Below, piece by piece: positions 44,685 through 59,600 of a DNA stretch of 64,000 bases (position 1 is its first letter; each line of letters starts with the position of its first letter). Source of the stretch: Mya arenaria (lineage: Eukaryota; Mollusca; Bivalvia; Myida; Myidae); the NCBI RefSeq assembly GCF_026914265.1, contig NC_069133.1, positions 916,768 to 980,767 on the forward strand, read 5' to 3'. The translations under genes were made by a program, and so were the position numbers. The notes beneath the pieces were generated by a model that was given only the letters and a program-made list of their open reading frames with translations, was not told where the DNA came from and did not search any database.

Positions 44685-47600
44685 CTATGTTAAAAAAATC
44701 CCTCCATTTATACTTTGGAATTGAAAGTGAGGCTTTCATTCATTAGTTACCATCATTTGGAACTATTTCCAAACATTAAATTGAAAGTGAAAGTAGTTTT
44801 TTTTTTAAATGTCAAAAATATATAAGAAAATTATATATTATTAATTTATATTATGTAATATAAGATTTTCACATTTCATACTCAAACACCAATATTCTAT
44901 GGCTAAGCACTGTCAACTGGCCAAATTTCAACCAGATAGCTGTATAAATTAAGAATTTATAACAATTTAAAATAGGCCACCCCTCCAAAAGCTTCCTCTA
45001 TATCAAAGCAACATTTTTTCAGAAACAGACTTCAAAACTCCTATAGTTCAGCTTCAGGCTATATGCAACACATACTGAAAGTTTGGCAATGATATATCAA
45101 ACACTAAATGAATGAGACAAGTATTAGCACCTGTGGTATTTTCATAAAAAGCAGAAACAGCCATTTCCCTCAAATGTTAAGCCGCAAACCTTTGAAGAGC
45201 CATTATTTCCTTATGCATTGGAATAATTTGACCAAGTAAAGTTTTCCTTGTAGCTTTTAATGGTGTCTATAGAACAGCACCACAAAACTGGCCTGCCTAC
45301 TCTTTTAAGATTTTTTCTAAGCAAAATAAGGTTTTTCCACTTCATCGGCTTAGTGTTTTATATAAAAAATGACATAGAGCCCAACTGAAATGCCTCAACT
45401 TGTCAAAATTTTGCTTTTCTGGTCCACTTATATACAAAGATAACAGAACTGTTCAGTTTAATACAAGAAATTTAGTGATAATGTGTTAATAGACAGTCTA
45501 AACAACACTATATGCCAAATTGTTGGCTTCCGGGACAAATGGCGCAACAAAGGAAATGGCAAAAAAACACACCAAAACTTAAAGATTCATGACAACTGCT
45601 AGTGTTTTCATGTATGAGGTGGCTACATGATGTAGAAAATGGAGAGATAGCATTATTATGCCCATTTTTAAAAAAAATTTACTTTAAGAATCTGTTTTGA
45701 AGGCTAGATTTGGCATTAAATTCAGAGTACAGCACTTCACTATTGTCTATAAGATGCTTATTTACACCTGATTTGCTATAAATCTCACTCATTGGAATCA
45801 TTTACACACAAACAAGCACTACAGAGTTGACTAACATCTTCATTCTTCTGAAATATTGGATTCAGAGCTGCATCTCCTGGATTCAGATTGCAGGACTACC
45901 GCCTGGGGAAAAGGCCGCAGCTAACTGGAGCTTATTGGCACATCATGATCTGCAAGCAAGACACAAAAGCAATGTTTTACACAAATAAAACTATCTGCCA
46001 CTACTGTTAAAGTTTGAAAAAGGCCTGTAAACACTCATTTGAGGCATACACAACCTTTAATATAGTCATAAATGTGATAAATATGCAGAAAAGTTCATGA
46101 ATTCAAAGATTTTCAGGACAAATTTAATAGAATATATAGTCTTTTGGACATTTTGCAATCAGTTTTTAACAACTCAAAGGTAAACCTCATCTTATTGAGT
46201 ACCCAGATGCATTTTGCAAGCATTCAAACCAGACATGCTTAGAATTTCTTCTTACTTGGAGATGGTATTCCTTTCTTGAAAATCCTTGCCGAGAGCCGGT
46301 ATGGAAAACCACAGAGACCACAGTTTTACCAGCACTGGTTCTTGTCCTTGAAAATTCCTCTGTGGCTACAGCAACCAGGCTGGCTATTAAAATAAGCAAT
46401 AAATTAGGGTTTTTAAAACATTTATACTGTATTAAGGTTGTGTTTTTTAATGCATTAAGGGAAAAGGCTCTATTCTTTATGAAAGCTGCTCACTTTTTAT
46501 TTATTTTGCCTTGAGAAATGTCAAGTTTTTCAATGAATAAATTGAATAAATGAATGAATTAATGAATATATATGAATGATTGATAGAATGAATTAATGAA
46601 TTAATGAAAGGTGGCATTATTTCTTTAAAATTGGGATCTCATTGTGTTGCTGTGATTGTTAAAGTATATGTTTTCTTGTCCATAAGCTGAAAATCATATG
46701 CACACTAAATAAAACATCATTCTGCATCCTATGTGCAGTAAGTTTTGTTTAATTGCTTATAGAATTTGCAATTATTGTAATGTTTGCTTAAAAGAGCAAA
46801 CAAAATGTGTGAATAGATGCACAATACAGACCAAAGACTGATACAAGTCAGCAGTTTCATTAGAAAATAATATTATTATCAAAGCCACATCAGAAATGAT
46901 TGACAACATGAAAGAAATTCATTTAGGAATGGAACAAACAGTCTCAATGGGCTTTTATGACCAAACTGTCTCACTTTGTACTTCAGTTTGGATACCATTT
47001 TCTAATATATTATCTTGAAGTACTTACAAATTACAGCATGTTGGCAAACACCAAGTACAGCTTGGCCTCTGGTGGGCAGCTTGGTGGTGGGGGGGGGGGG
47101 GGGGGGGGGGGGGGTCTTCAACAGACAGTTCCTCCTGGGTCTGCTTCCTATGTTAAAAAAATCCCTCCATTTATACTTTGGAATTGAAAGTGAGGCTTTC
47201 ATTCATTAGTTACCATCATTTGGAACTATTTCCAAACATTAAATTGAAAGTGAAAGTAGTTTTTTTTAAAAATGTCAAAAATATATAAGAAAATTATATA
47301 TTATTAATTTATATTATGTAATATAAGATTTTCACATTTCATACTCAAACACCAATATTCTATGGCTAAGCACTGTCAACTGGCCAAATTTCAACCAGAT
47401 AGCTGTATAAATTAAGAATTTATAACAATTTAAAATAGGCCACCCCTCCAAAAGCTTCCTCTTATTTAAGCAACATTTTTTCAGAAACAGACTTCAAAAC
47501 TCCTATAGTTCAGCTTCAGGCTATATGCAACACATACTGAAAGTTTGGCAATGATATATCAAACACTAAATGAATGAGACAAGTATTAGCACCTGTGGTA

Positions 47601-50600
47601 TTTTCATAAAAAGCAGAAACAGCCATTTCCCTCAAATGTTAAGCCGCAAACCTTTGAAGAGCCATTATTTCCTTATGCATTGGAATAATTTGACCAAGTA
47701 AAGTTTTCCTTGTAGCTTTTAATGGTGTCTATAGAACAGCACCACAAAACTGGCCTGCCTACTCTTTTAAGATTTTTTCTAAGCAAAATAAGGTTTTTTC
47801 CACTTCATCGGCTTAGTGTTTTATATAAAAAATGACATAGAGCCCAACTGAAATGCCTCAACTTGTCAAAATTTTGCTTTTCTGGTCCACTTATATACAA
47901 AGGTAACAGAACTGTTCAGTTTAACACAAGAAATTTAGTGATAATGTGTTAATAGACAGTCTAAACAACACTATATGCCAAATTGTTGGCTTCCGGGACA
48001 AATGGCGCAACAAAGGAAATGGCAAAAAACACACCAAAACTTAAAGATTCATGACAACTGCTAGTGTTTTCATGTATGAGGTGGCTACATGATGTAGAAA
48101 ATGCAGAGATAGCATTATTATGCCCATTTTTAAAAAAAATTACTTTAAGAATCTGTTTTGAAGGCTAGATTTGGCATTAAATTCAGAGTACAGCACTTCA
48201 CTATTGTCTATAAGATGCTTATTTACACCTGATTTGCTATAAATCTCACTCATTGGAATCATTTACACACAAACAAGCACTACAGAGTTGACTAACATCT
48301 TCATTCTTCTGAAATATTGGATTCAGAGCTGCATCTCCTGGATTCAGATTGCAGGACTACCGCCTGGGGAAAAGGCCGCAGCTAACTGGAGCTTATTGGC
48401 ACATCATGATCTGCAAGCAAGACACAAAAGCAATGTTTTACACAAATAAAACTATCTGCCACTACTGTTAAAGTTTGAAAAAGGCCTGTAAACACTCATT
48501 TGAGGCATACACAACCTTTAATATAGTCATAAATGTGATAAATATGCAGAAAAGTTCATGAATTCAAAGATTTTCAGGACAAATTTAATAGAATATATAG
48601 TCTTTTGGACATTTTGCAATCAGTTTTTAACAACTCAAAGGTAAACCTCATCTTATTGAGTACCCAGATGCATTTTGCAAGCATTCAAACCAGACATGCT
48701 TAGAATTTCTTCTTACTTGGAGATGGTATTCCTTTCTTGAAAATCCTTGCCGAGAGCCGGTATGGAAAACCACAGAGACCACAGTTTTACCAGCACTGGT
48801 TCTTGTCCTTGAAAATTCCTCTGTGGCTACAGCAACCAGGCTGGCTATTAAAATAAGCAATAAATTAGGGTTTTTAAAACATTTATACTGTATTAAGGTT
48901 GTGTTTTTTAATGCATTAAGGGAAAAGGCTCTATTCTTTATGAAAGCTGCTCACTTTTTATTTATTTTGCCTTGAGAAATGTCAAGTTTTTCAATGAATA
49001 AATTGAATAAATGAATGAATATATATGAATGATTGATAGAATGAATTAATGAATTAATGAAAGGTGGCATTATTTCTTTAAAATTGGGATCTCATTGTGT
49101 TGCTGTGATTGTTAAAGTATATGTTTTCTTGTCCATAAGCTGAAAATCATATGCACACTAAATAAAACATCATTCTGCATCCTATGTGCAGTAAGTTTTG
49201 TTTAATTGCTTATAGAATTTGCAATTATTGTAATGTTTGCTTAAAAGAGCAAACAAAATGTGTGAATAGATGCACAATACAGACCAAAGACTGATACAAG
49301 TCAGCAGTTTCATTAGAAAATAATATTATTATCAAAGCCACATCAGAAATGATTGACAACATGAAAGAAATTCATTTAGGAATGGAACAAACAGTCTCAA
49401 TGGGCTTTTATGACCAAACTGTCTCACTTTGTACTTCAGTTTGGATACCATTTTCTAATATATTATCTTGAAGTACTTACAAATTACAGCATGTTGGCAA
49501 ACACCAAGTACAGCTTGGCCTCTGGTGGGCAGCTTGGTGGTGGTGGTGGGGGGGGGGGTCTTCAACAGACAGTTCATCCTGGGTCTGCTTCCTATGTTAA
49601 AATAATCCCTCCATTTATACTTTGGAATTGAAAGTGAGGCTTTCATTCATTAGTTACCATCATTTGGAACTATTTCCAAACATTAAATTGAAAGTGAAAG
49701 TAGTTTTTTTTAAAAATGTCAAAAATATATAAGAAAATTATATATTATTAATTTATATTATGTAATATAAGATTTTCACATTTCATACTCAAACACCAAT
49801 ATTCTATGGCTAAGCACTGTCAACTGGCCAAATTTCAACCAGATAGCTGTATAAATTAAGAATTTATAACAATTTAAAATAGGCCATCCCTCCAAAAGCT
49901 TCCTCTATATCAAAGCAACATTTTTTCAGAAACAGACTTCAAAACTCCTATAGTTCAGCTTCAGGCTATATGCAACACATACTGAAAGTTTGGCAATGAT
50001 ATATCAAACACTAAATGAATGAGACAAGTATTAGCACCTGTGGTATTTTCATAAAAGCAGAAACAGCCATTTCCCTCAAATGTTAAGCCGCAAACCTTTG
50101 AAGAGCCATTATTTCCTTATGCATTGGAATAATTTGACCAAGTAAAGTTTTCCTTGTAGCTTTTAATGGTGTCTATAGAACAGCACCACAAAACTGGCCT
50201 GCCTACTCTTTTAAGATTTTTTCTAAGCAAAATAAGGTTTTTTCCACTTCATCGGCTTAGTGTTTTATATAAAAAATGACATAGAGCCCAACTGAAATGC
50301 CTCAACTTGTCAAAATTTTGCTTTTCTGGTCCACTTATATACAAAGGTAACAGAACTGTTCAGTTTAACACAAGAAATTTAGTGATAATGTGTTAATAGA
50401 CAGTCTAAACAACACTATATGCCAAATTGTTGGCTTCCGGGACAAATGGCGCAACAAAGGAAATGGCAAAAAAACACACCAAAACTTAAAGATTCATGAC
50501 AACTGCTAGTGTTTTCATGTATGAGGTGGCTACATGATGTAGAAAATGCAGAGATAGCATTATAATGCCCATTTTTAAAAAAAAATTACTTTAAGAATCT

Positions 50601-53600
50601 GTTTTGAAGGCTAGATTTGGCATTAAATTCAGAGTACAGCACTTCACTATTGTCTATAAGATGCTTATTTACACCTGATTTGCTATAAATCTCACTCATT
50701 GGAATCATTTACACACAAACAAGCACTACAGAGTTGACTAACATCTTCATTCTTCTGAAATATTGGATTCAGAGCTGCATCTCCTGGATTCAGATTGCAG
50801 GACTACCGCCTGGGGAAAAGGCCGCAGCTAACTGGAGCTTATTGGCACATCATGATCTGCAAGCAAGACACAAAAGCAATGTTTTACACAAATAAAACTA
50901 TCTGCCACTACTGTTAAAGTTTGAAAAAGGCCTGTAAACACTCATTTGAGGCATACACAACCTTTAATATAGTCATAAATGTGATAAATATGCAGAAAAG
51001 TTCATGAATTCAAAGATTTTCAGGACAAATTTAATAGAATATATAGTCTTTTGGACATTTTGCAATCAGTTTTTAACAACTCAGAGGTAAACCTCATCTT
51101 ATTGAGTACCCAGATGCATTTTGCAAGCATTCAAACCAGACATGCTTAGAATTTCTTCTTACTTGGAGATGGTATTCCTTTCTTGAAAATCCTTGCCGAG
51201 AGCCGGTATGGAAAACCACAGAGACCACAGTTTTACCAGCACTGGTTCTTGTCCTTGAAAATTCCTCTGTGGCTACAGCAACCAGGCTGGCTATTAAAAT
51301 AAGCAATAAATTAGGGTTTTTTAAAACATTTACACTGTATTAAGGTTGTGTTTTTTAATGCATTAAGGGAAAAGGCTCCATTCTTTATGAAAGCTGCTCA
51401 CTTTTTATTTATTTTGCCTTGAGAAATGTCAAGTTTTTCAATGAATAAATTGAATAAATGAATGAATTAATGAATATATATGAATGATTGATAGAATGAA
51501 TTAATGAATTAATGAAAGGTGGCATTATTTCTTTAAAATTGGGATCTCATTGTGTTGCTGTGATTGTTAAAGTATATGTTTTCTTGTCCATAAGCTGAAA
51601 ATCATATGCACACTAAATAAAACATCATTCTGCATCCTATGTGCAGTAAGTTTTGTTTAATTGCTTATAGAATTTGCAATTATTGTAATGTTTGCTTAAA
51701 AGAGCAAACAAAATGTGTGAATAGATGCACAATACAGACCAAAGACTGATACAAGTCAGCAGTTTCATTAGAAAATAATATTATTATCAAAGCCACATCA
51801 GAAATGATTGACAACATGAAAGAAATTCATTTAGGAATGGAACAAACAGTCTCAATGGGCTTTTATGACCAAACTGTCTCACTTTGTACTTCAGTTTGGA
51901 TACCATTTTCTAATATATTATCTTGAAGTACTTACAAATTACAGCATGTTGGCAAACACCAAGTACAGCTTGGCCTCTGGTGGGCAGCTTGGTGGTGGTG
52001 GGGGGGGGGAGGGTCTTCAACAGACAGTTCCTCCTGGGTCTGCTTCCTATGTTAAAAAAATCCCTCCATTTATACTTTGGAATTGAAAGTGAGGCTTTCA
52101 TTCATTAGTTACCATCATTTGGAACTATTTCCAAACATTAAATTGAAAGTGAAAGTAGTTTTTTTTAAAAATGTCAAAAATATATAAGAAAATTATATAT
52201 TATTAATTTATATTATGTAATATAAGATTTTCACATTTCATACTCAAACACCAATATTCTATGGCTAAGCACTGTCAACTGGCCAAATTTCAACCAGATA
52301 GCTGTATAAATTAAGAATTTATAACAATTTAAAATAGGCCACCCCTCCAAAAGCTTCCTCTTATTTAAGCAACATTTTTTCAGAAACAGACTTCAAAACT
52401 CCTATAGTTCAGCTTCAGGCTATATGCAACACATACTGAAAGTTTGGCAATGATATATCAAACACTAAATGAATGAGACAAGTATTAGCACCTGTGGTAT
52501 TTTCATAAAAAGCAGAAACAGCCATTTCCCTCAAATGTTAAGCCGCAAACCTTTGAAGAGCCATTATTTCCTTATGCATTGGAATAATTTGACCAAGTAA
52601 AGTTTTCCTTGTAGCTTTTAATGGTGTCTATAGAACAGCACCACAAAACTGGCCTGCCTACTCTTTTAAGATTTTTTCTAAGCAAAATAAGGTTTTTCCA
52701 CTTCATCGGCTTAGTGTTTTATATAAAAAATGACATAGAGCCCAACTGAAATGCCTCAACTTGTCAAAATTTTGCTTTTCTGGTCCACTTATATACAAAG
52801 GTAACAGAACTGTTCAGTTTAACACAAGAAATTTAGTGATAATGTGTTAATAGACAGTCTAAACAACACTATATGCCAAATTGTTGGCTTCCGGGACAAA
52901 TGGCGCAACAAAGGAAATGGCAAAAAACACACCAAAACTTAAAGATTCATGACAACTGCTAGTGTTTTCATGTATGAGGTGGCTACATGATGTAGAAAAT
53001 GCAGAGATAGCATTATTATGCCCATTTTTAAAAAAAAATTACTTTAAGAATCTGTTTTGAAGGCTAGATTTGGCATTAAATTCAGAGTACAGCACTTCAC
53101 TATTGTCTATAAGATGCTTATTTACACCTGATTTGCTATAAATCTCACTCATTGGAATCATTTACACACAAACAAGCACTACAGAGTTGACTAACATCTT
53201 CATTCTTCTGAAATATTGGATTCAGAGCTGCATCTCCTGGATTCAGATTGCAGGACTACCGCCTGGGGAAAAGGCCGCAGCTAACTGGAGCTTATTGGCA
53301 CATCATGATCTGCAAGCAAGACACAAAAGCAATGTTTTACACAAATAAAACTATCTGCCACTACTGTTAAAGTTTGAAAAAGGCCTGTAAACACTCATTT
53401 GAGGCATACACAACCTTTAATATAGTCATAAATGTGATAAATATGCAGAAAAGTTCATGAATTCAAAGATTTTCAGGACAAATTTAATAGAATATATAGT
53501 CTTTTGGACATTTTGCAATCAGTTTTTAACAACTCAAAGGTAAACCTCATCTTATTGAGTACCCAGATGCATTTTGTAAGCATTCAAACCAGACATGCTT

Positions 53601-56600
53601 AGAATTTCTTCTTACTTGGAGATGGTATTCCTTTCTTGAAAATCCTTGCCGAGAGCCGGTATGGAAAACCACAGAGACCACAGTTTTACCAGCACTGGTT
53701 CTTGTCCTTGAAAATTCCTCTGTGGCTACAGCAACCAGGCTGGCTATTAAAATAAGCAATAAATTAGGGTTTTTAAAACATTTATACTGTATTAAGGTTG
53801 TGTTTTTTTAATGCATTAAGGGAAAAGGCTCTATTCTTTATGAAAGCTGCTCACTTTTTATTTATTTTGCCTTGAGAAATGTCAAGTTTTTCAATGAATA
53901 AATTGAATAAATGAATGAATTAATGAATATATATGAATGATTGATAGAATGAATTAATGAATTAATGAAAGGTGGCATTATTTCTTTAAAATTGGGATCT
54001 CATTGTGTTGCTGTGATTGTTAAAGTATATGTTTTCTTGTCCATAAGCTGAAAATCATATGCACACTAAATAAAACATCATTCTGCATCCTATGTGCAGT
54101 AAGTTTTGTTTAATTGCTTATAGAATTTGCAATTATTGTAATGTTTGCTTAAAAGAGCAAACAAAATGTGTGAATAGATGCACAATACAGACCAAAGACT
54201 GATACAAGTCAGCAGTTTCATTAGAAAATAATATTATTATCAAAGCCACATCAGAAATGATTGACAACATGAAAGAAATTCATTTAGGAATGGAACAAAC
54301 AGTCTCAATGGGCTTTTATGACCAAACTGTCTCACTTTGTACTTCAGTTTGGATACCATTTTCTAATATATTATCTTGAAGTACTTACAAATTACAGCAT
54401 GTTGGCAAACACCAAGTACAGCTTGGCCTCTGGTGGGCAGCTTGGTGGTGGTGGGGGGGGGGGAGGGTCTTCAACAGACAGTTCCTCCTGGGTCTGCTTC
54501 CTATGTTAAAAAAATCCCTCCATTTATACTTTGGAATTGAAAGTGAGGCTTTCATTCATTAGTTACCATCATTTGGAACTATTTCCAAACATTAAATTGA
54601 AAGTGAAAGTAGTTTTTTTTTAAAAATGTCAAAAATATATAAGAAAATTATATATTATTAATTTATATTATGTAATATAAGATTTTCACATTTCATACTC
54701 AAACACCAATATTCTATGGCTAAGCACTGTCAACTGGCCAAATTTCAACCAGATAGCTGTATAAATTAAGAATTTATAACAATTTAAAATAGGCCACCCC
54801 TCCAAAAGCTTCCTCTATATCATATTTAAGCAACATTTTTTTCAGAAACAGACTTCAAAACTCCTATACTTCAGCTTCAGGCTATATGCAACACATACTG
54901 AAAGTTTGGCAATGATATATCAAACACTAAATGAATGAGACAAGTATTAGCACCTGTGGTATTTTCATAAAAAGCAGAAACAGCCATTTCCCTCAAATGT
55001 TAAGCCGCAAACCTTTGAAGAGCCATTATTTCCTTATGCATTGGAATAATTTGACCAAGTAAAGTTTTCCTTGTAGCTTTTAATGGTGTCTATAGAACAG
55101 CACCACAAAACTGGCCTGCCTACTCTTTTAAGATTTTTTCTAAGCAAAATAAGGTTTTTCCACTTCATCGGCTTAGTGTTTTATATAAAAAATGACATAG
55201 AGCCCAACTGAAATGCCTCAACTTGTCAAAATTTTGCTTTTCTGGTCCACTTATATACAAAGGTAACAGAACTGTTCAGTTTAACACAAGAAATTTAGTG
55301 ATAATGTGTTAATAGACAGTCTAAACAACACTATATGCCAAATTGTTGGCTTCCGGGACAAATGGCGCAACAAAGGAAATGGCAAAAAACACACCAAAAC
55401 TTAAAGATTCATGACAACTGCTAGTGTTTTCATGTATGAGGTGGCTACATGATGTAGAAAATGCAGAGATAGCATTATTATGCCCATTTTTAAAAAAAAT
55501 TTACTTTAAGAATCTGTTTTGAAGGCTAGATTTGGCATTAAATTCAGAGTACAGCACTTCACTATTGTCTATAAGATGCTTATTTACACCTGATTTGCTA
55601 TAAATCTCACTCATTGGAATCATTTACACACAAACAAGCACTACAGAGTTGACTAACATCTTCATTCTTCTGAAATATTGGATTCAGAGCTGCATCTCCT
55701 GGATTCAGATTGCAGGACTACCGCCTGGGGAAAAGGCCGCAGCTAACTGGAGCTTATTGGCACATCATGATCTGCAAGCAAGACACAAAAGCAATGTTTT
55801 ACACAAATAAAACTATCTGCCACTACTGTTAAAGTTTGAAAAAGGCCTGTAAACACTCATTTGAGGCATACACAACCTTTAATATAGTCATAAATGTGAT
55901 AAATATGCAGAAAAGTTCATGAATTCAAAGATTTTCAGGACAAATTTAATAGAATATATAGTCTTTTGGACATTTTGCAATCAGTTTTTAACAACTCAAA
56001 GGTAAACCTCATCTTATTGAGTACCCAGATGCATTTTGCAAGCATTCAAACCAGACATGCTTAGAATTTCTTCTTACTTGGAGATGGTATTCCTTTCTTG
56101 AAAATCCTTGCCGAGAGCCGGTATGGAAAACCACAGAGACCACAGTTTTACCAGCACTGGTTCTTGTCCTTGAAAATTCCTCTGTGGCTACAGCAACCAG
56201 GCTGGCTATTAAAATAAGCAATAAATTAGGGTTTTTAAAACATTTATACTGTATTAAGGTTGTGTTTTTTAATGCATTAAGGGAAAAGGCTCTATTCTTT
56301 ATGAAAGCTGCTCACTTTTTATTTATTTTGCCTTGAGAAATGTCAAGTTTTTCAATGAATAAATTGAATAAATGAATGAATTAATGAATATATATGAATG
56401 ATTGATAGAATGAATTAATGAATTAATGAAAGGTGGCATTATTTCTTTAAAATTGGGATCTCATTGTGTTGCTGTGATTGTTAAAGTATATGTTTTCTTG
56501 TCCATAAGCTGAAAATCATATGCACACTAAATAAAACATCATTCTGCATCCTATGTGCAGTAAGTTTTGTTTAATTGCTTATAGAATTTGCAATTATTGT

Positions 56601-59600
56601 AATGTTTGCTTAAAAGAGCAAACAAAATGTGTGAATAGATGCACAATACAGACCAAAGACTGATACAAGTCAGCAGTTTCATTAGAAAATAATATTATTA
56701 TCAAAGCCACATCAGAAATGATTGACAACATGAAAGAAATTCATTTAGGAATGGAACAAACAGTCTCAATGGGCTTTTATGACCAAACTGTCTCACTTTG
56801 TACTTCAGTTTGGATACCATTTTCTAATATATTATCTTGAAGTACTTACAAATTACAGCATGTTGGCAAACACCAAGTACAGCTTGGCCTCTGGTGGGCA
56901 GCTTGGTGGTGGTGGGGGGGGGGAGGGTCTTCAACAGACAGTTCCTCCTGGGTCTGCTTCCTATGTTAAAAAAATCCCTCCATTTATACTTTGGAATTGA
57001 AAGTGAGGCTTTCATTCATTAGTTACCATCATTTGGAACTATTTCCAAACATTAAATTGAAAGTGAAAGTAGTTTTTTTTAAAAATGTCAAAAATATATA
57101 AGAAAATTATATATTATTAATTTATATTATGTAATATAAGATTTTCACATTTCATACTCAAACACCAATATTCTATGGCTAAGCACTGTCAACTGGCCAA
57201 ATTTCAACCAGATAGCTGTATAAATTAAGAATTTATAACAATTTAAAATAGGCCACCCCTCCAAAAGCTTCCTCTTATTTAAGCAACATTTTTTCAGAAA
57301 CAGACTTCAAAACTCCTATAGTTCAGCTTCAGGCTATATGCAACACATACTGAAAGTTTGGCAATGATATATCAAACACTAAATGAATGAGACAAGTATT
57401 AGCACCTGTGGTATTTTCATAAAAAGCAGAAACAGCCATTTCCCTCAAATGTTAAGCCGCAAACCTTTGAAGAGCCATTATTTCCTTATGCATTGGAATA
57501 ATTTGACCAAGTAAAGTTTTCCTTGTAGCTTTTAATGGTGTCTATAGAACAGCACCACAAAACTGGCCTGCCTACTCTTTTAAGATTTTTTCTAAGCAAA
57601 ATAAGGTTTTTCCACTTCATCGGCTTAGTGTTTTATATAAAAAATGACATAGAGCCCAACTGAAATGCCTCAACTTGTCAAAATTTTGCTTTTCTGGTCC
57701 ACTTATATACAAAGGTAACAGAACTGTTCAGTTTAACACAAGAAATTTAGTGATAATGTGTTAATAGACAGTCTAAACAACACTATATGCCAAATTGTTG
57801 GCTTCCGGGACAAATGGCGCAACAAAGGAAATGGCAAAAAACACACCAAAACTTAAAGATTCATGACAACTGCTAGTGTTTTCATGTATGAGGTGGCTAC
57901 ATGATGTAGAAAATGCAGAGATAGCATTATTATGCCCATTTTTAAAAAAAATTACTTTAAGAATCTGTTTTGAAGGCTAGATTTGGCATTAAATTCAGAG
58001 TACAGCACTTCACTATTGTCTATAAGATGCTTATTTACACCTGATTTGCTATAAATCTCACTCATTGGAATCATTTACACACAAACAAGCACTACAGAGT
58101 TGACTAACATCTTCATTCTTCTGAAATATTGGATTCAGAGCTGCATCTCCTGGATTCAGATTGCAGGACTACCGCCTGGGGAAAAGGCCGCAGCTAACTG
58201 GAGCTTATTGGCACATCATGATCTGCAAGCAAGACACAAAAGCAATGTTTTACACAAATAAAACTATCTGCCACTACTGTTAAAGTTTGAAAAAGGCCTG
58301 TAAACACTCATTTGAGGCATACACAACCTTTAATATAGTCATAAATGTGATAAATATGCAGAAAAGTTCATGAATTCAAAGATTTTCAGGACAAATTTAA
58401 TAGAATATATAGTCTTTTGGACATTTTGCAATCAGTTTTTAACAACTCAAAGGTAAACCTCATCTTATTGAGTACCCAGATGCATTTTGTAAGCATTCAA
58501 ACCAGACATGCTTAGAATTTCTTCTTACTTGGAGATGGTATTCCTTTCTTGAAAATCCTTGCCGAGAGCCGGTATGGAAAACCACAGAGACCACAGTTTT
58601 ACCAGCACTGGTTCTTGTCCTTGAAAATTCCTCTGTGGCTACAGCAACCAGGCTGGCTATTAAAATAAGCAATAAATTAGGGTTTTTAAAACATTTATAC
58701 TGTATTAAGGTTGTGTTTTTTAATGCATTAAGGGAAAAGGCTCTATTCTTTATGAAAGCTGCTCACTTTTTATTTATTTTGCCTTGAGAAATGTCAAGTT
58801 TTTCAATGAATAAATTGAATAAATGAATGAATTAATGAATATATATGAATGATTGATAGAATGAATTAATGAATTAATGAAAGGTGGCATTATTTCTTTA
58901 AAATTGGGATCTCATTGTGTTGCTGTGATTGTTAAAGTATATGTTTTCTTGTCCATAAGCTGAAAATCATATGCACACTAAATAAAACATCATTCTGCAT
59001 CCTATGTGCAGTAAGTTTTGTTTAATTGCTTATAGAATTTGCAATTATTGTAATGTTTGCTTAAAAGAGCAAACAAAATGTGTGAATAGATGCACAATAC
59101 AGACCAAAGACTGATACAAGTCAGCAGTTTCATTAGAAAATAATATTATTATCAAAGCCACATCAGAAATGATTGACAACATGAAAGAAATTCATTTAGG
59201 AATGGAACAAACAGTCTCAATGGGCTTTTATGACCAAACTGTCTCACTTTGTACTTCAGTTTGGATACCATTTTCTAATATATTATCTTGAAGTACTTAC
59301 AAATTACAGCATGTTGGCAAACACCAAGTACAGCTTGGCCTCTGGTGGGCAGCTTGGTGGTGGTGGGGGGGGGGGAGGGTCTTCAACAGACAGTTCCTCC
59401 TGGGTCTGCTTCCTATGTTAAAAAAATCCCTCCATTTATACTTTGGAATTGAAAGTGAGGCTTTCATTCATTAGTTACCATCATTTGGAACTATTTCCAA
59501 ACATTAAATTGAAAGTGAAAGTAGTTTTTTTTAAAAATGTCAAAAATATATAAGAAAATTATATATTATTAATTTATATTATGTAATATAAGATTTTCAC

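Noticed and set aside
42549-45000. The 2.45-kb unit as a complete DNA transposon or Helitron
   Set aside because: No terminal inverted repeats, no Helitron-type ends and no transposase or helicase could be recognised. Tandem duplication explains the array.
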